Shown: positions 34,452 through 45,362 of the stretch, piece after piece
Layout: each line of letters begins with the position of its first letter
Position numbering within the stretch: the stretch's first letter is position 1
NCBI GenBank assembly: GCA_022495995.1
Contig: JAFEMH010002603.1
Location: 186,001-250,000, forward strand
Source of the DNA: Adenophora triphylla var. japonica
Taxonomy: Eukaryota > Streptophyta > Magnoliopsida > Asterales > Campanulaceae
Reading direction: 5' to 3'
Length of the DNA: 64,000 bases
The notes under the pieces: model-generated
Seen by the model: only the letters and a program-made list of their open reading frames with translations
Told to the model about the DNA's origin: nothing
Database searches by the model: none
Made by a program: the position numbers and the translations under genes

Positions 34452-36314
34452 TTATTGGTGCATCGGTGGTGGGGCCATCGGGTAAGCAACGGGCATAACA
34501 TAAGGCGGATGATGATGATGAGGCATCATAACCGGAGTCCCAACAGCCGAAGGCATATGACCTGGGGCTGCAGCCACCGGGTGCCCCATGGGTGCACCAT
34601 ACATACCTAACCCCGGTGCCATGTTAGGTTGGGTGACCCCCCTGTGTTTAACTGGTGGTCCAAGGGCTGAGCCATTGGACCCATTCGGGTTCCCTTGCTG
34701 GCCCGTGATGGGAGCTTGGTGAGTGGAGACATCACCGTTGTTGTTGACACTGGTGATGTCGTGAATGCTTGTTCTTCGTCTGTCTCGGTTCATGGAGTTC
34801 AAGCGGATGAAGTATTTCTGGGCATGGCTAGCTACTTGTGTTGGTGTTCTTGATATTACATAGTTTCTTGAAATGCTTCTCCAATCACCTTTTCCAAATT
34901 TGTCCAAGCCTAGCAGGAATAACCTATAAAAAGAAACATCCAAAAAAAAAAAATATATATATATATAAATATAATTTATTGCTAACAAATTCTGTTGCAA
35001 TCCGTGATGCTACTACTATTATTGCTCCAAATAGAAACATTTTCCGATCTAAGCCAATCCTAAAAGCCCAGCAGATGCAAATACTTCAATGCTGTTTGGG
35101 TCAAGTATGCTGTACAATAAACAGAAAAGGCACTTTCTTTTCTGTTGCAATAATATCAACTACATCATGAGCAGTCCGACTGCAAAACAGTCGATTCTGC
35201 TGCTTTGGACGATTCAAAGGCATATCTGAGTGGTCAAGATCCGAATAAACGGATTTTGGACGAAAATGCTCGTGAAATATAGGCTATATATTTAGAAACC
35301 AAAGGCGGAGATTGGCTACCAATCCAACTGCTACTACGTAGTTTGACTGATGCACAGTCTAACTGTTATGCAATCTGATTGTTGTGCTTCGCCATTATTA
35401 TACCTTTAAAGTCTTAAGCATATCTACAGATAAAGTAAATAATTTTAGCATTATTGTATCATTTAAAATCTTAAGCATACCCACGGGTATTGTTAGAGAT
35501 ATTATCCCACATTGGAAATTAACAAACCTTGCCTATAATATATAAAGATCCTGTATCCTGAGTCACTCCCTTTATTATCAATTGATTTTAAGGTGAAACC
35601 TCAGATTTTAAGATGGTATCAGAACAGGTTCTTTACACGTGTGGCAACCAAGAGGTATACACACTCTTTCATCAGGCATCAGATTTGAAATCCAGCTTAT
35701 GAATTCCAATTCCATGACTTAGATTTCACGTATCAGAGCTTGAAAAATGAAGCACTGGAAATCGAAATTGGAATTGAATTTGGACTTTTAAGCTCACTCT
35801 CAATCAAGTCCCAATTCAAAGACAGAATATTAAACATAATTTTCAAGAAATAGGCTAGTTATCAGTATTACCTATGTTCTTCTTCAGTCCATGGAATTCC
35901 TTTCCGACGTTCTTGTTCCGCCCTCGAACTCCCTTTCCCACCACCGCTGCCGCCGCCTGACCCATTAGACTCCTGCCCAAATCCGGCAAACCCATTGCTG
36001 TAATTACGATTGGAATGTCGACTGGAGTTGGACGGACCGGCTAAGCCATTACTAACCTTTGCCGAAGACGATGAAGCTTCCTCTCCAACATACTTGGGAA
36101 TCGGAATTAAGTCGGATTCAATATCGTTGATATCCTCCACCAGTAATTGGTAGTGATGTTTCAGTTCATCAATTGTTTTGGAAGGAACCAAGGAAGCAAT
36201 CTTATCCCATAATTGGTCATCGGAATCATCAATCAAGTGCAGAGCAATGGCAATTTCAAAAGCTTTTTCTTCTTCTCTGTTCCACACTACTACTGAAGTT
36301 GATGCTGCTGACAT
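34452..36314 (-). CDS. DIVARICATA/SRM1-type two-MYB-domain transcription factor
   Basis: Two exons (36314-35872 and 34923-34452) join in frame at HR|LFLLGL to 304 residues. The N-terminal SANT/MYB ([19 protein letters not shown], about residues 8-60) is the DIV-type protein-interaction/DNA-binding repeat. The second MYB ([20 protein letters not shown] to [13 protein letters not shown], about 138-190) has the SHAQKYF signature that binds I-box-like GATAA elements. Between them is a Ser/Gly-rich linker; the tail is rich in Pro, Met and His ([10 protein letters not shown]). The layout matches Arabidopsis SRM1/MYBS-type and Antirrhinum DIVARICATA proteins, nuclear regulators of flower asymmetry, salt or ABA responses. 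Which role applies here cannot be told. Start chosen as the first ATG of the open exon. The intron holds an LTR fragment. Confidence 0.93.
35491..35625 (+). mobile_element. LTR plus primer-binding site fragment in MYB intron
   Basis: TGTTAGAGATATTATCCCAC at 35491 opens an LTR-like stretch to about 35612, directly followed by TGGTATCAGAAC (35614-35625), a tRNA-iMet-type primer site. The opposite LTR is not visible. Confidence 0.6.
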
Positions 36315-36777
36315 GATTGAATTGAATTGAATGTGTGTGTGTGTGTGAAAAAAAAAATCTTTAAGATTTTTCTTGGTGAAGTGTGTGATAATGGTGGTGC
36401 AAGTGGAGTGTTGAATGTTGATGGGTTGGTTAAGGGAATCGTTGGGGTAGGGGGCGTAGGATAAGAGGGGTGTAGGATAAGGATGGGGGTATCAAAAGTG
36501 TATTAATGGAATAGGACCAGTAAGGGATGGCCTGATATGTCATGTTCATGCAATATTTACATAAAAGTTGCCCAAAAAAGAAAAGATGAGAAACAATGGG
36601 AAATAAAATCTACACATAATTTGATTTGGTTTTGAACCTTCAAATATCACTTTTTATTCTTACATTAAAACTTGTTTTTTGCACTGAAAGAAAAGGTTGC
36701 CCCAAATACGAATGTTACACTCGTTGTACCGCGTTACATGTTATAATTCCAACTCGCTGTGAGAATCGTGTCTTAAT
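36315..36777 (-). promoter_or_regulatory. MYB gene 5' UTR and upstream region
   Basis: Contains a (GT)n tract (about 36331-36347) just before the MYB start and G-rich sequence near 36450. No confident TATA found. Confidence 0.35.
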
Positions 36778-37150
36778 AGACGTGGCCGGTTCGGTTAATC
36801 GGCGGTTTTCGATTACCGAACGGCGGTTTAAACCTCCAAAAATCCCAATCGAAACCGAATCGGTTAACCGCCTTAGCCGGTTTCGGTTTTACGGTTTACC
36901 GGTTATACCGGTTTGCCGGTTAACCATTTTTTATTTTTTATTTTTCTTTTTCAAATTAGGTTTTTCGGAAAATATTTTACTTAGGAAAAATCTGTAAGTC
37001 ATTTTCCTTAGAAATGGCGTAAAAAATTTTCTCCATTTTTCGGAAAACAACCAAACACCGGAAAATGGGGAAAACGTTTTCCGGAAAACAACCAAACACC
37101 ATAAAACAAGTTATTTTACGGAAAATATTTTTCGAAAAACGTTTTACGTC
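36778..37150. repeat. CCGGTT-rich hAT-like relic and adjoining repeat
   Basis: 36785-36925 is filled with CCGGTT/AACCG repeats like the hAT element at 11795, but ends and target duplication cannot be fixed. 36960-37140 contains inverted GGAAAACAACCAAACACC words, perhaps another element's end. Confidence 0.4.
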
Positions 37151-38129
37151 GAAACAAACGAAGTCTTATATCTTTGAAAACTTTGAAAGCAATATCTCAA
37201 AGCCATGAAAACTTTGAAAATCATGTTTCATACACTCTGATAACCATGTGTCTGAATAAGCAAGTGCTACTATTTGCACTATCAAATTTAAAAAAGAAAT
37301 AGTGTAAACAATCTTGGTATTCTAAAAAGTTGTCATTATTAGTTTTTGAAGTTTGGACCAAATAATTCCCCTATATTTATTAATAGGTCTTAAATTTCAA
37401 TGTTCCACCTTTTTTTTTCTTCCTCCATTATATTTTTCAATTTTTATAATTTTACAAGTTACATAAATTTATTTATTTTTAATTTTAATAAAAATGTAAT
37501 GTTGTTTCAATCTCATTTTTTTAAAAAATAAATATTGCACTTTCTTTTTAAATTTGTTATAAAATAAAAATTGCATTTTAAAAAATGAAAATAATTCTAG
37601 TATAATTTTACTATTCTGCAAGTCATATATAAATAAATAAAACATAATATTATTTTAAAATGTTGACAAATTAAATATGATATTTTTATGAGACGAGGGG
37701 ATAAAGTATTTAAAAAGACATTAGATTCTCAAATTAAATGAATATATATGCATACGAGTAGTAATAAAGTATATAAAAAATGAGATACTTGGATTTGCTA
37801 AACTTAACAATAAATATTTTTAATTCATAATTTGATTTAAGATAATTTTATATTTTAACTTAAATTTTTATTTGTTTTTTTAATTAAGCTAACACAAAAT
37901 TTCAAAAAAATCCTGTTTTACACTCGCTTAAGAAAAACGACTTTTAGCTAAATAAAACTATTATACTAGTATAAAGAAATAAAGAGACTTAACAAGATAT
38001 AACATTAAAAATAAAAATACAAAAAATCCATTTCATAACTTCAGTCAATTCAATACAACAAATTCACTAGTACAATTAGAGCGTAAACGCAAATATTATT
38101 TATAAGTGTTAATTCGATCAAAGTATGGT
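37151..38129. other. AT-rich intergenic sequence
   Basis: About 80% AT by eye, with many poly-A/T runs. No coding frame, RNA gene or transposon end recognised. Confidence 0.5.
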
Positions 38130-39918
38130 GTAACCCATTCAGCTGCACAATTATATCTGAAATGAATCCACTGTGGCATGAGAGTCGACATCGGGTATCC
38201 TCCTGTCAATGTTACATTGACGTAATTATTATTATTAATGTGTCCGATTGCAATAACAACATGTTGATACCACGGTGGCGGAGAAGATCAGAGCGGTAAG
38301 TGTGTTATTCTACTTGATATGCTCAGAACATGAAATATCACATTGTACTTCGAAGCAATCAGGACACCCATATTAGGCATGCTCATCCAATGCTCAGGAG
38401 GTGCACATCTATTTGACTCAAAAAAATTCAAGGAGTTGTAAACATTAACCCATCCTTGAACGCCAAACATCTCGACATATTCTAGTTTGTATGTGTCTAA
38501 CTCTTCTATCAACTCATATGAACAGTGGGCCATGCATCTTCATGAAGACCAAGACAAACAACTATTGCTCGAAATCCACAATTTCCATCAGCTCTTACAT
38601 CGTGTACTTGCGTGATGTAAGGATGAAATATAACCGGAAATTGATGAATATATGGATGCGAGCATTGTTGGTCCAAAGAGTAACTGTGTCTTATTGGTTC
38701 CAAAAACTGAGAACTTTTTAGCTCAACAAATCTCGCTGAAGAACAACTATATCTACTGGGTTTTTGAGCTGGCACAGGCGGATCAACATCAATAAATCTT
38801 GCTGAAGAACAATTGTGTCTATTGTCTTTTTGAGCCGGGCACAAAGTGATCAACATGACTTTTTCCGAATATTTTATCCTTGAAGGAGGGACTACCACGA
38901 GTCGTGTGAAAAGCTGGTTCACAAACCAAAGTTATTGATGGCGCAATTATCTCCCTTAACTTCCTCAAAAAACTGAACTTACCAGATTTCGGCTTTTCCT
39001 TCAACTGTGCCTTAAACATTTTTAACTCTAGTTCGCAACCAAAATCATCATATTCTTCTAAGGATGTGCACGGTGTTAAATCAAGCTTCCTCCAAAACTT
39101 ATCTATTGAGTCAAGTGGGATAGAATGACCTTCATTGAAGTATATTACTTGTTCATGCGCACACGACAACCCATGACTTGTGCGTAATTGACATCCACAA
39201 TTCTTAGAAAAAAATCCAATAACTTTGGACCGCTCAAATTCCTTGAATAGTATGTCAAGTGCATAAGTTGAAATGAAACCATGCAATTCTCGGAACAACG
39301 GTGTGTTGAATCGATGTCGAATGACAATTTTGCTCTGTTCAAGACTTGCTTTGATCGATATGACTTGTGACTGGACGACCTGGTGGATATACGACAATGA
39401 TGTTTTCAAATTGGATCGCGAGGACTCCAAGTATTTTTTTTTTAACTTGGCATGACTATCTACTCTGTTAGTTGTGTGATTTCCAAAATTAAGAAATTTG
39501 TCGGTCCAAGCACATTGTTGCATGCTTTCATCAAAGCCAACTCCTTATATGTGACGAAAACGCGTGGAGCAGTACATCCATGTATTGTTGACTTAAGACA
39601 ACTTAATGCCCAAGTATAGTTTGACTCTGTTTCATTATGCATGAAGACAAATGTTATGCAAAAGGTCATATTAGTTGAAGTTACACCAACAATTTCAAGG
39701 AGAGGCATCTTATATCTATTGGTTTTATGTATCGCATCCATCAACAACACATGTGGAAATGCACCCCATATCTCCAAAGATTTTGGATGAGCAAAGAATA
39801 AATCTTCTATTCATTAGTTGAATCATTTGTGCGAAACTCAAAAACATAATCGGTTTGCTGTAAAAATGACATAACAACTTGCATTTGAGTTTTACCAGCT
39901 TTTTCCACCGTTCGAATC

Positions 39919-40858
39919 TTAGGGGCCGTTTGGTTCGATGGAAAAAAAGTGAAGGAATGGAATGGTCAATGGAATTGAATTCCTGAAGGAATTGGAATGG
40001 AAAAAAACTGGTCAAACTCCTCCGTTTGGTTGACACGGAATGGAATGAAATTGTCATTCAATTTCTTGGCAAATCATGTTTGATTTGAAAATACAAATTA
40101 TAGGAATAGAATGAAAGCATATAAAATATCCAATTTACCCTTCTTTTAAAAAATTATTTTTTTTGGGGGGTAGGGCAGGGTGGGTGGGTGGGGTAGGTAT
40201 GGGGTATGCAAAATGAGTAAAAAAGAATTTTTTTTTGTGGGGTGGGGTGGGGGGGGGTAGGTAGGTGGGGGTGGTAGGGCAGGGGTAGGCAGGGGGTATG
40301 CAAAATGAGTAAAAAAAAAAATTCGTGGGGGGGGGGTTGGTAGGACGGGGGGGTGGGTGGGGTAGGCAGGGGTATGCAAAATGAGTAAAAAAATATTTTT
40401 TTTCGTGGGGGTGGGGGGGGGGGTGGGGTGGTAGGGCAGGGGCTGGGTGGGGGGGTAGGCAGGGGGTATGCAAAATGAGTAAATTTTTTTTTCGTGGGGG
40501 TGGGGGGGAGGGTAGGCGGGGGTGGTAGGGCAGGGGCTGAATGGGGGGGTAGGCAGGGGTCTTTTAAAAAAAAAAATTGGAGGGGGGGGGGTGGGGGTGG
40601 GCAGGGGCTGGGTGGGGGTGGGTGGGTAGGCAGGGGTAGGGGTGATTTGGGTTTGGGAATATTTTGGTCAAAAAAAAAATTTAATTGATCATTCCTTCCA
40701 TATATGGAGGGAATGACCAATTCCTTCCTTCGATGGAAATAGCCATTCCGGAGGAAAGAAAAATTGTAACCAAACATGGCAATGGAATGGGTCAAACGGA
40801 ATTGACCATTCCATTCCATCGGCGGAATGGTCAATTCCGCAAACCAAATCGGCCCTTA
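39919..40858. mobile_element. Harbinger/Tourist-like element with G-rich minisatellite
   Basis: The element 39922-40855 begins GGGGCCGTTTGGTT and ends AACCAAATCGGCCC-type inverted sequence, flanked by TTA on both sides (39919-39921, 40856-40858), the PIF/Harbinger target. Subterminal GGAATGG/CCATTCC words repeat in both orientations. It lies inside the transposase pseudogene and breaks it. Confidence 0.82.
40160..40640 (+). repeat. G-rich minisatellite
   Basis: The word GTATGCAAAATGAGTAAA recurs at 40204, 40296, 40372 and 40466 (spacing 92, 76, 94). Between copies are runs of 4-10 G (GGTAGGGCAGGGG, GGGTGGGGG). Strong G-quadruplex potential on the plus strand. A fifth decayed unit ends near 40640. 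Confidence 0.88.
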
Positions 40859-41396
40859 TGGCGTGCATTGTATATAGTTTTGATACTAGACAAATTATCC
40901 AAATTTTATTGTTTTAGTGTTGTCAAGATATCTCGTGGTTTCACGTTTTTTCTTGACAAATCTTCCACTAACCTAGCTTCATCTCCAGACAACCTCCTTG
41001 AATACGGATGATCTTTCACATATAATGCAGGGTCGTGATTATGTAATTTACATATTACTTTTAGTCTCCAACAATCACCCATTCGTAAAAATTTTCCTTC
41101 TAATTCGAATGGACACCCAATTTTTTTTTGTACCATTACGTCTTGTGGAGATTTTATTACTTTTGTAAATACCTCCTCGATCACATTGAAATACAATTCT
41201 AGGAATCTTTCCAGATGAGTTTTTTGCCGATCTTTTTATTACAATAGCATACCCAAGAGAAAATTCCATACTTTGTACCCAGTTAATCAAATCTTCTCGA
41301 GAATGGAACACCTAAAAAGATATTGAATGTTACGTCATGGTTTTATTATAAAATGTAATTAAAATATTGAAACACCTAAAAAGATAAAGAATTCTT

Positions 41397-41770
41397 TATT
41401 AATTTTTGGATTTATTTCTGTACATGCAAAAAAAGATTTTGTATATGTACATAGATTAATATAGTACTACTTCTTTAGAACCGAAATAAATGACAATTTT
41501 AATTTTAAATAAAATAAATAAATTATTTAATTTTGGATCTTTGTACATGCAAAGAAAATAATTTTGTACATGTACATAGATTAATATAGTATTACTTCTT
41601 TCTTTCATCTCAAAATAATGACAATTTTAATTATATTTAAAATAAAAAATTATTTAATTTTGGATTTCTGAACATGCAAAAAAAAAAAGATTATGTACAT
41701 GTACATAGTTTCGTCAAAATTTTAATTTTATTTAAAATTAAATGATTATTTATTTTTGGACGGCTACTAT
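41397..41770. repeat. AT-rich tandem repeat, about 120-bp unit, 3 copies
   Basis: Each unit has TGTACATGCAAA, ATGTACATAG and AATGACAATTTTAAT-type words (41420, 41530, 41670 onward). Confidence 0.75.
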
Positions 41771-42177
41771 TAGATTAGAGATAGATAATTTTATGGGATT
41801 TTTACCAATAAATCCTTGACATAAGATGGAATTTACCAATAAAAACACACATTTTCAAAACTAACCAAAAAATCCCTACTTATAACAAATACCCGATTGC
41901 TCTTCCTGCCTTTCTCTCAATATACGCTTCTCTCTCTCTCTACGCGATTCTCTCTCTACGATCCATATGGGTTTCTGCGAATCTGAGCAAGATCCGGCAG
42001 ATAACCGGCGAATCTGAGCAAGATCCGTTCACATTACTCTCTCTCTCTCTACGCGATTCTCTCCAGGCCAACGATCAAACCCTTGCACACCCTCTCTCAA
42101 TACCACCGACAATACCATCCCAAATCCGGCAGATAACCGGCGAATCTGAGCAAGATCCGATCACATTACTCACTGGA

Positions 42178-42429
42178 ATGTTAGATTACGGCCGCCAAGA
42201 CTTGTCCCTACACTCCGGCGACGACGACCGGCTATCTTCCATCTACTCAGGTGGCGTTTTTCTCATAGTCATCTCCTTTCTCCTCGCCAACACCGTCGTC
42301 TCCCTCATTTGTCCCGCCTACGAAATTCTAGATTTGCAACAACAGTCACAATGTCCGACCAGATCAAACCATATTCGGGCAGATCTACTTGCTCCCACGG
42401 CCATAATATCCGGCCAGATCTACTCATGA
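42178..42429 (+). CDS. Captured-gene-like frame with one membrane segment
   Basis: 83 residues beginning MLDYGRQDLSLHSGDDD, then a hydrophobic stretch (GGVFLIVISFLLANTVVSLI, about residues 30-50) that would span a membrane, then CPAYEILDLQQQ. Preceded by a CT-rich 5'-UTR-like leader. The product is not recognised. The second MULE copy keeps the same peptide region but with single-base indels, so coding is not conserved in both. Likely a 5' piece of a host membrane-protein gene carried by the element; donor unknown. Confidence 0.4.
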   Translation: MLDYGRQDLSLHSGDDDRLSSIYSGGVFLIVISFLLANTVVSLICPAYEILDLQQQSQCPTRSNHIRADLLAPTAIISGQIYS

Positions 42430-42639
42430 CTGAATACTTTCCAGATCTGCAAGTCCGCGGCCATGGTTGTGCCATTGCTGAATTGTGATGTTGTTAAATT
42501 TGTTTATGATTTAGATATGGTATTGAGTTATTTTATCCATCCACTAATCTTCATGAAAGAAAAGAGGTGTGGTGTGGGGTGTTTCTTGGCAAAATATTAA
42601 AATTCGGTGGTTGGAAATTGAATGGTCTGGGGCTTGTTT

Positions 42640-43165
42640 GAACTGAGAAATTTCTCAGTTATAGTGTTATAACTGAGAAATCAATTTTATAAGTGAGAAA
42701 ATCCTCAGTTGTTCATAGTGTTATAACTGAGAAATCAATTTTATAACTGAGAAATTTCTCAGTTGTTCATAGTGTTATAACTGAGAAATCAGTTTCTCAG
42801 TTGTCGTAGTGTTATAACTGAGAAATTCCTCAATTGTTCATAGTGTTATAACTGAGAAATCAGTTTCGCAGTTAGAAATCAATTCTTATAACTGAGAAAT
42901 CAGTTTCTCAGTTGTATAATGGTATAACTGAGAAAATAGTTTCTCAGTTGTTCATAGTGTTATAACTGAGAAATCATTTTTTATAACTGAGAAATCATTT
43001 TTAATAACTGAGAAATCAGTTTTTATAACTGAGAAATCATATAACTGAGAAATCAGTTTCTCGGTTGTTCATAGTATTATAACTGAGAAATCAATTTTTC
43101 AGTTGTTCATAGTGTTATAACTGAGAAATCAGTTTTTATAACTGAGAAATCAGTTTGAAATAAGT
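42640..43165. repeat. Array of ACTGAGAAAT palindromic units
   Basis: About 25 copies of TATAACTGAGAAATC and its inverse TTTCTCAGTT at irregular 14-45 bp spacing, often forming the palindrome ACTGAGAAATTTCTCAGT. Linked by TGTTCATAGTGTTATAAC. Confidence 0.9.
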
Positions 43166-43450
43166 TTTAATACCTAAAAAATCATTTTTTATAACTTTGA
43201 AATTATTGTGAAATCAAATCATAAAAATATGAAATTGAAAGATGTGATAATTAGTTTTTATAAATGTAAAATTACTATTAGTCAAATCATAAAGTTATAA
43301 AGTTGGTCTAATAATAGCCTAAGGACTTATTGGCGAATTTATTTGGTCTATAATAGCCTAAGGACTTATTGGCGAGTTTTGAAAATGTCAGTCCTTTAAG
43401 GTAGTATTTACTTGGCTGAAGGGTGTATTGGTCAAAGCCTCTAATTTTAT

Positions 43451-43684
43451 TTAAAATAAAAAGATTATTTATTTTTGTGAGGTTCAACACTTAATTGTTC
43501 AAACTTTATTGCTAAGTACATTAAATAAATTTCCTAAAACTATGAGTTTTCTAAAACCTAACACTTACAAGTAGTATTTTGAAACTGAGTGGGTGAAAAT
43601 ATTTAGTATAAACAAATTAAAGAAACGATAAAAATAAAGAACTAATAGAAAATCAAAACTAAATGTATCCAACCAAAATATTTA

Positions 43685-43749
<65 letters not shown>
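43451..43749. other. AT-rich spacer with (TA)n tract
   Basis: Continuation of the AT-rich sequence interrupted by copy 1 of the MULE, ending in about 30 TA dinucleotides (43688-43749). Confidence 0.7.
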
Positions 43750-43750
<1 letters not shown>

Positions 43751-44022
43751 TCCCTCCGTTCCAATAGAATTCACACAGTTACTGTACACGCGTGGATTAA
43801 GAAAAAAAATAATGATATAAATGTTGTGAGTATAAAAGTAAAATAGGAGAGAGAATGAGTGAAGAGAATAGTAAATTATAATGGTGTTGTGAGTATTAAA
43901 ATAATGTAGGAGAGAGAATGAGTGGAGGAAATAGTAAAGATTCTTTGTCATTTTAGGAAGTGTGTGATTTGTAGCGGGACGCCCAAAGAGAAAAGTGTGT
44001 GATTTGTAGCGGGACGGAGGGA

Positions 44023-44023
<1 letters not shown>
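43750..44023. mobile_element. Stowaway-like MITE between (TA)n tracts
   Basis: CTCCCTCCGTTCCAATAGAA to GTAGCGGGACGGAGGGAG; (TA)n microsatellites lie directly on both sides (43688-43749 and 44026-44077). Family of 27749 and 47271. Confidence 0.85.
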
Positions 44024-44078
<55 letters not shown>

Positions 44079-44080
<2 letters not shown>

Positions 44081-44433
44081 GTTTTGTTAGGATACCCTCT
44101 TCAAGGGGAGCTTAACAAGTGGCCCCATATGTTATGACTAAAATGCCCCTTCATCTTGTACATGAACTAAAAATAAAAAAGGAGTATTTTAGCCAACAAA
44201 AAAATGAGTTAATTGTTAAGGTACTCATACTGTGGGTATCCTAATATATACTATATATATGGGATTTGTTAGGATACTCACAGTCGGAGTACCTTAACAA
44301 TTAATCCATTTTTTGTTGACTAAAATGCCCCTTCATCTTGTACATAAACTAAAAATAAAGAAGGAATATTTTGATCATAAAATATGGGGCTACTTGTTAA
44401 GCTACCCTTGAAAAGGGTATCCTAGCAAAACCC
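44079..44433. mobile_element. Pair of inverted unclassified MITEs
   Basis: Two related units, 44079-44250 and 44259-44433, lie in opposite orientation. Outer ends read GGGTTTTGTTAGGATACC and GGTATCCTAGCAAAACCC; inner ends carry the same motif as GGGTATCCTAA and GGGATTTGTTAGGATACT. Both share AAAATGCCCCTTCATCTTGT. Confidence 0.75.
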
Positions 44434-44461
44434 TATATGTATATGTATATGTGCATGTATG

Positions 44462-44506
<45 letters not shown>

Positions 44507-45362
44507 CGGGTATTATTCGCATAAAAAATACATTTTGAGAATAGAAACATTTATATAACTCAAATATATATTAATCGAGATAAATATTATACCGCATCGA
44601 TAGAAAATTTGCTTGTGTCGTTGACATCCGATTCATTCTCATTTTCATTTTTATCACCTTGAGATAGTTTGTCATCCTCCTAAACAAACACATGTTAAAA
44701 CATATAAGAACCAAATTAGTAATAATAAATAAAATAAAATGTACTATTTCAAATATAAAAAATAAATTGTAAAAAATATTAAATTAAAAATATCTTATCA
44801 CTTGACTTATTAAACCATTGATCTTCTCTCCAGTTTTTCATTTTCTCAAAATTTATATTTTACTTCTAGAAATTTAAAATATCACTAGTAATATTTGTGT
44901 ATGTTTATGTTTTAGTAATAGAAGGATTGAATTAGTGAAAAATGAAAGATTTATATTGTCAAACTCACTAACTCCCAATTATATTTTTTTTTTAAAACTG
45001 AAAAGTATTAATTAAATAAAGTTAATTCTATTTACTATCGTAGACTGTCGTTGTTTTCCTTCCCTATATCTATGCATAGAAAAAAAGTAAGACAGTCTGA
45101 AAAGAATGCACAAAAAAAGAGTAAGGTAGTGTGAAAAGAAAAAAAAGGTAGTGGGAATAGAAATTTCTATTCTATATTGATTCTTATAGGCAAAAACAAT
45201 CCTAATAGTTGTATTTCAGAATATTGTATCTTAGAAAAAAAAAAAAATGGGAGAGAAATTGATAATAAAACAACCTATGAAAGTTATGTCTCAGACTAAT
45301 TTTTGGCTCTGAGATGTAAGTCCTAGACTAAATTCTTTACCCCAAAACGAAAAGAAAAAAAA
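44434..45362. other. AT-rich spacer between the two MULE copies
   Basis: (TA)n at 44467-44501, then AT-rich sequence without recognisable gene or element ends. Confidence 0.5.

Larger units (their letters stand above)
38130..41311 (-). pseudogene. Mutator-like transposase with SWIM and OTU-like regions, broken
   Basis: In order on the minus strand: an N-terminal FAR1/WRKY-type zinc-finger-like region (VIKRSAKNSSGKIPRIVFQC, about 41250) continuing to ILTTLKQ near 40910; a transposase core (HVLLMDAIHKTNRYKMPLLE, about 39760, then TESNYTWALSCLK); a SWIM finger (CGCQLRTSHGLSCAHE, about 39190); and an OTU cysteine-protease-like motif (VRADGNCGFRAI, about 38590) followed by MGVLIASKYNVIFHVLS (about 38375). 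The frame is shifted several times and is split by a 934-bp Harbinger-like insertion at 39922-40855. Such MULE plus OTU proteins occur in plant genomes. Terminal inverted repeats of this element were not found. Confidence 0.8.
41786..43450 (+). mobile_element. Pack-MULE-like element, copy 1
   Basis: Element 41795-43441 (1,647 bp), flanked by the exact 9-bp duplication TAATTTTAT (41786-41794, 43442-43450). Its ends are imperfect inverted repeats of about 70 bp (GGGATTTTTACCAATAAATC versus GAGGCTTTGACCAATACACC), both reaching ACATTTTCAAAACT. Contents: CT-rich leader, three copies of GCGAATCTGAGCAAGATCCG, an open frame at 42178-42429 and a long palindromic tandem array at 42640-43165. No transposase. 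A second copy lies inverted at 45372-46998. Confidence 0.9.

Noticed and set aside
36778..37150. Complete hAT element around the CCGGTT-rich block
   Set aside because: No convincing terminal repeats or 8-bp duplication could be paired.
40135..40834. Long minus-strand proline-rich frames (up to 226 codons)
   Set aside because: They are translations of the G-rich minisatellite and flanks of the Harbinger-like element; composition, not selection, keeps them open.
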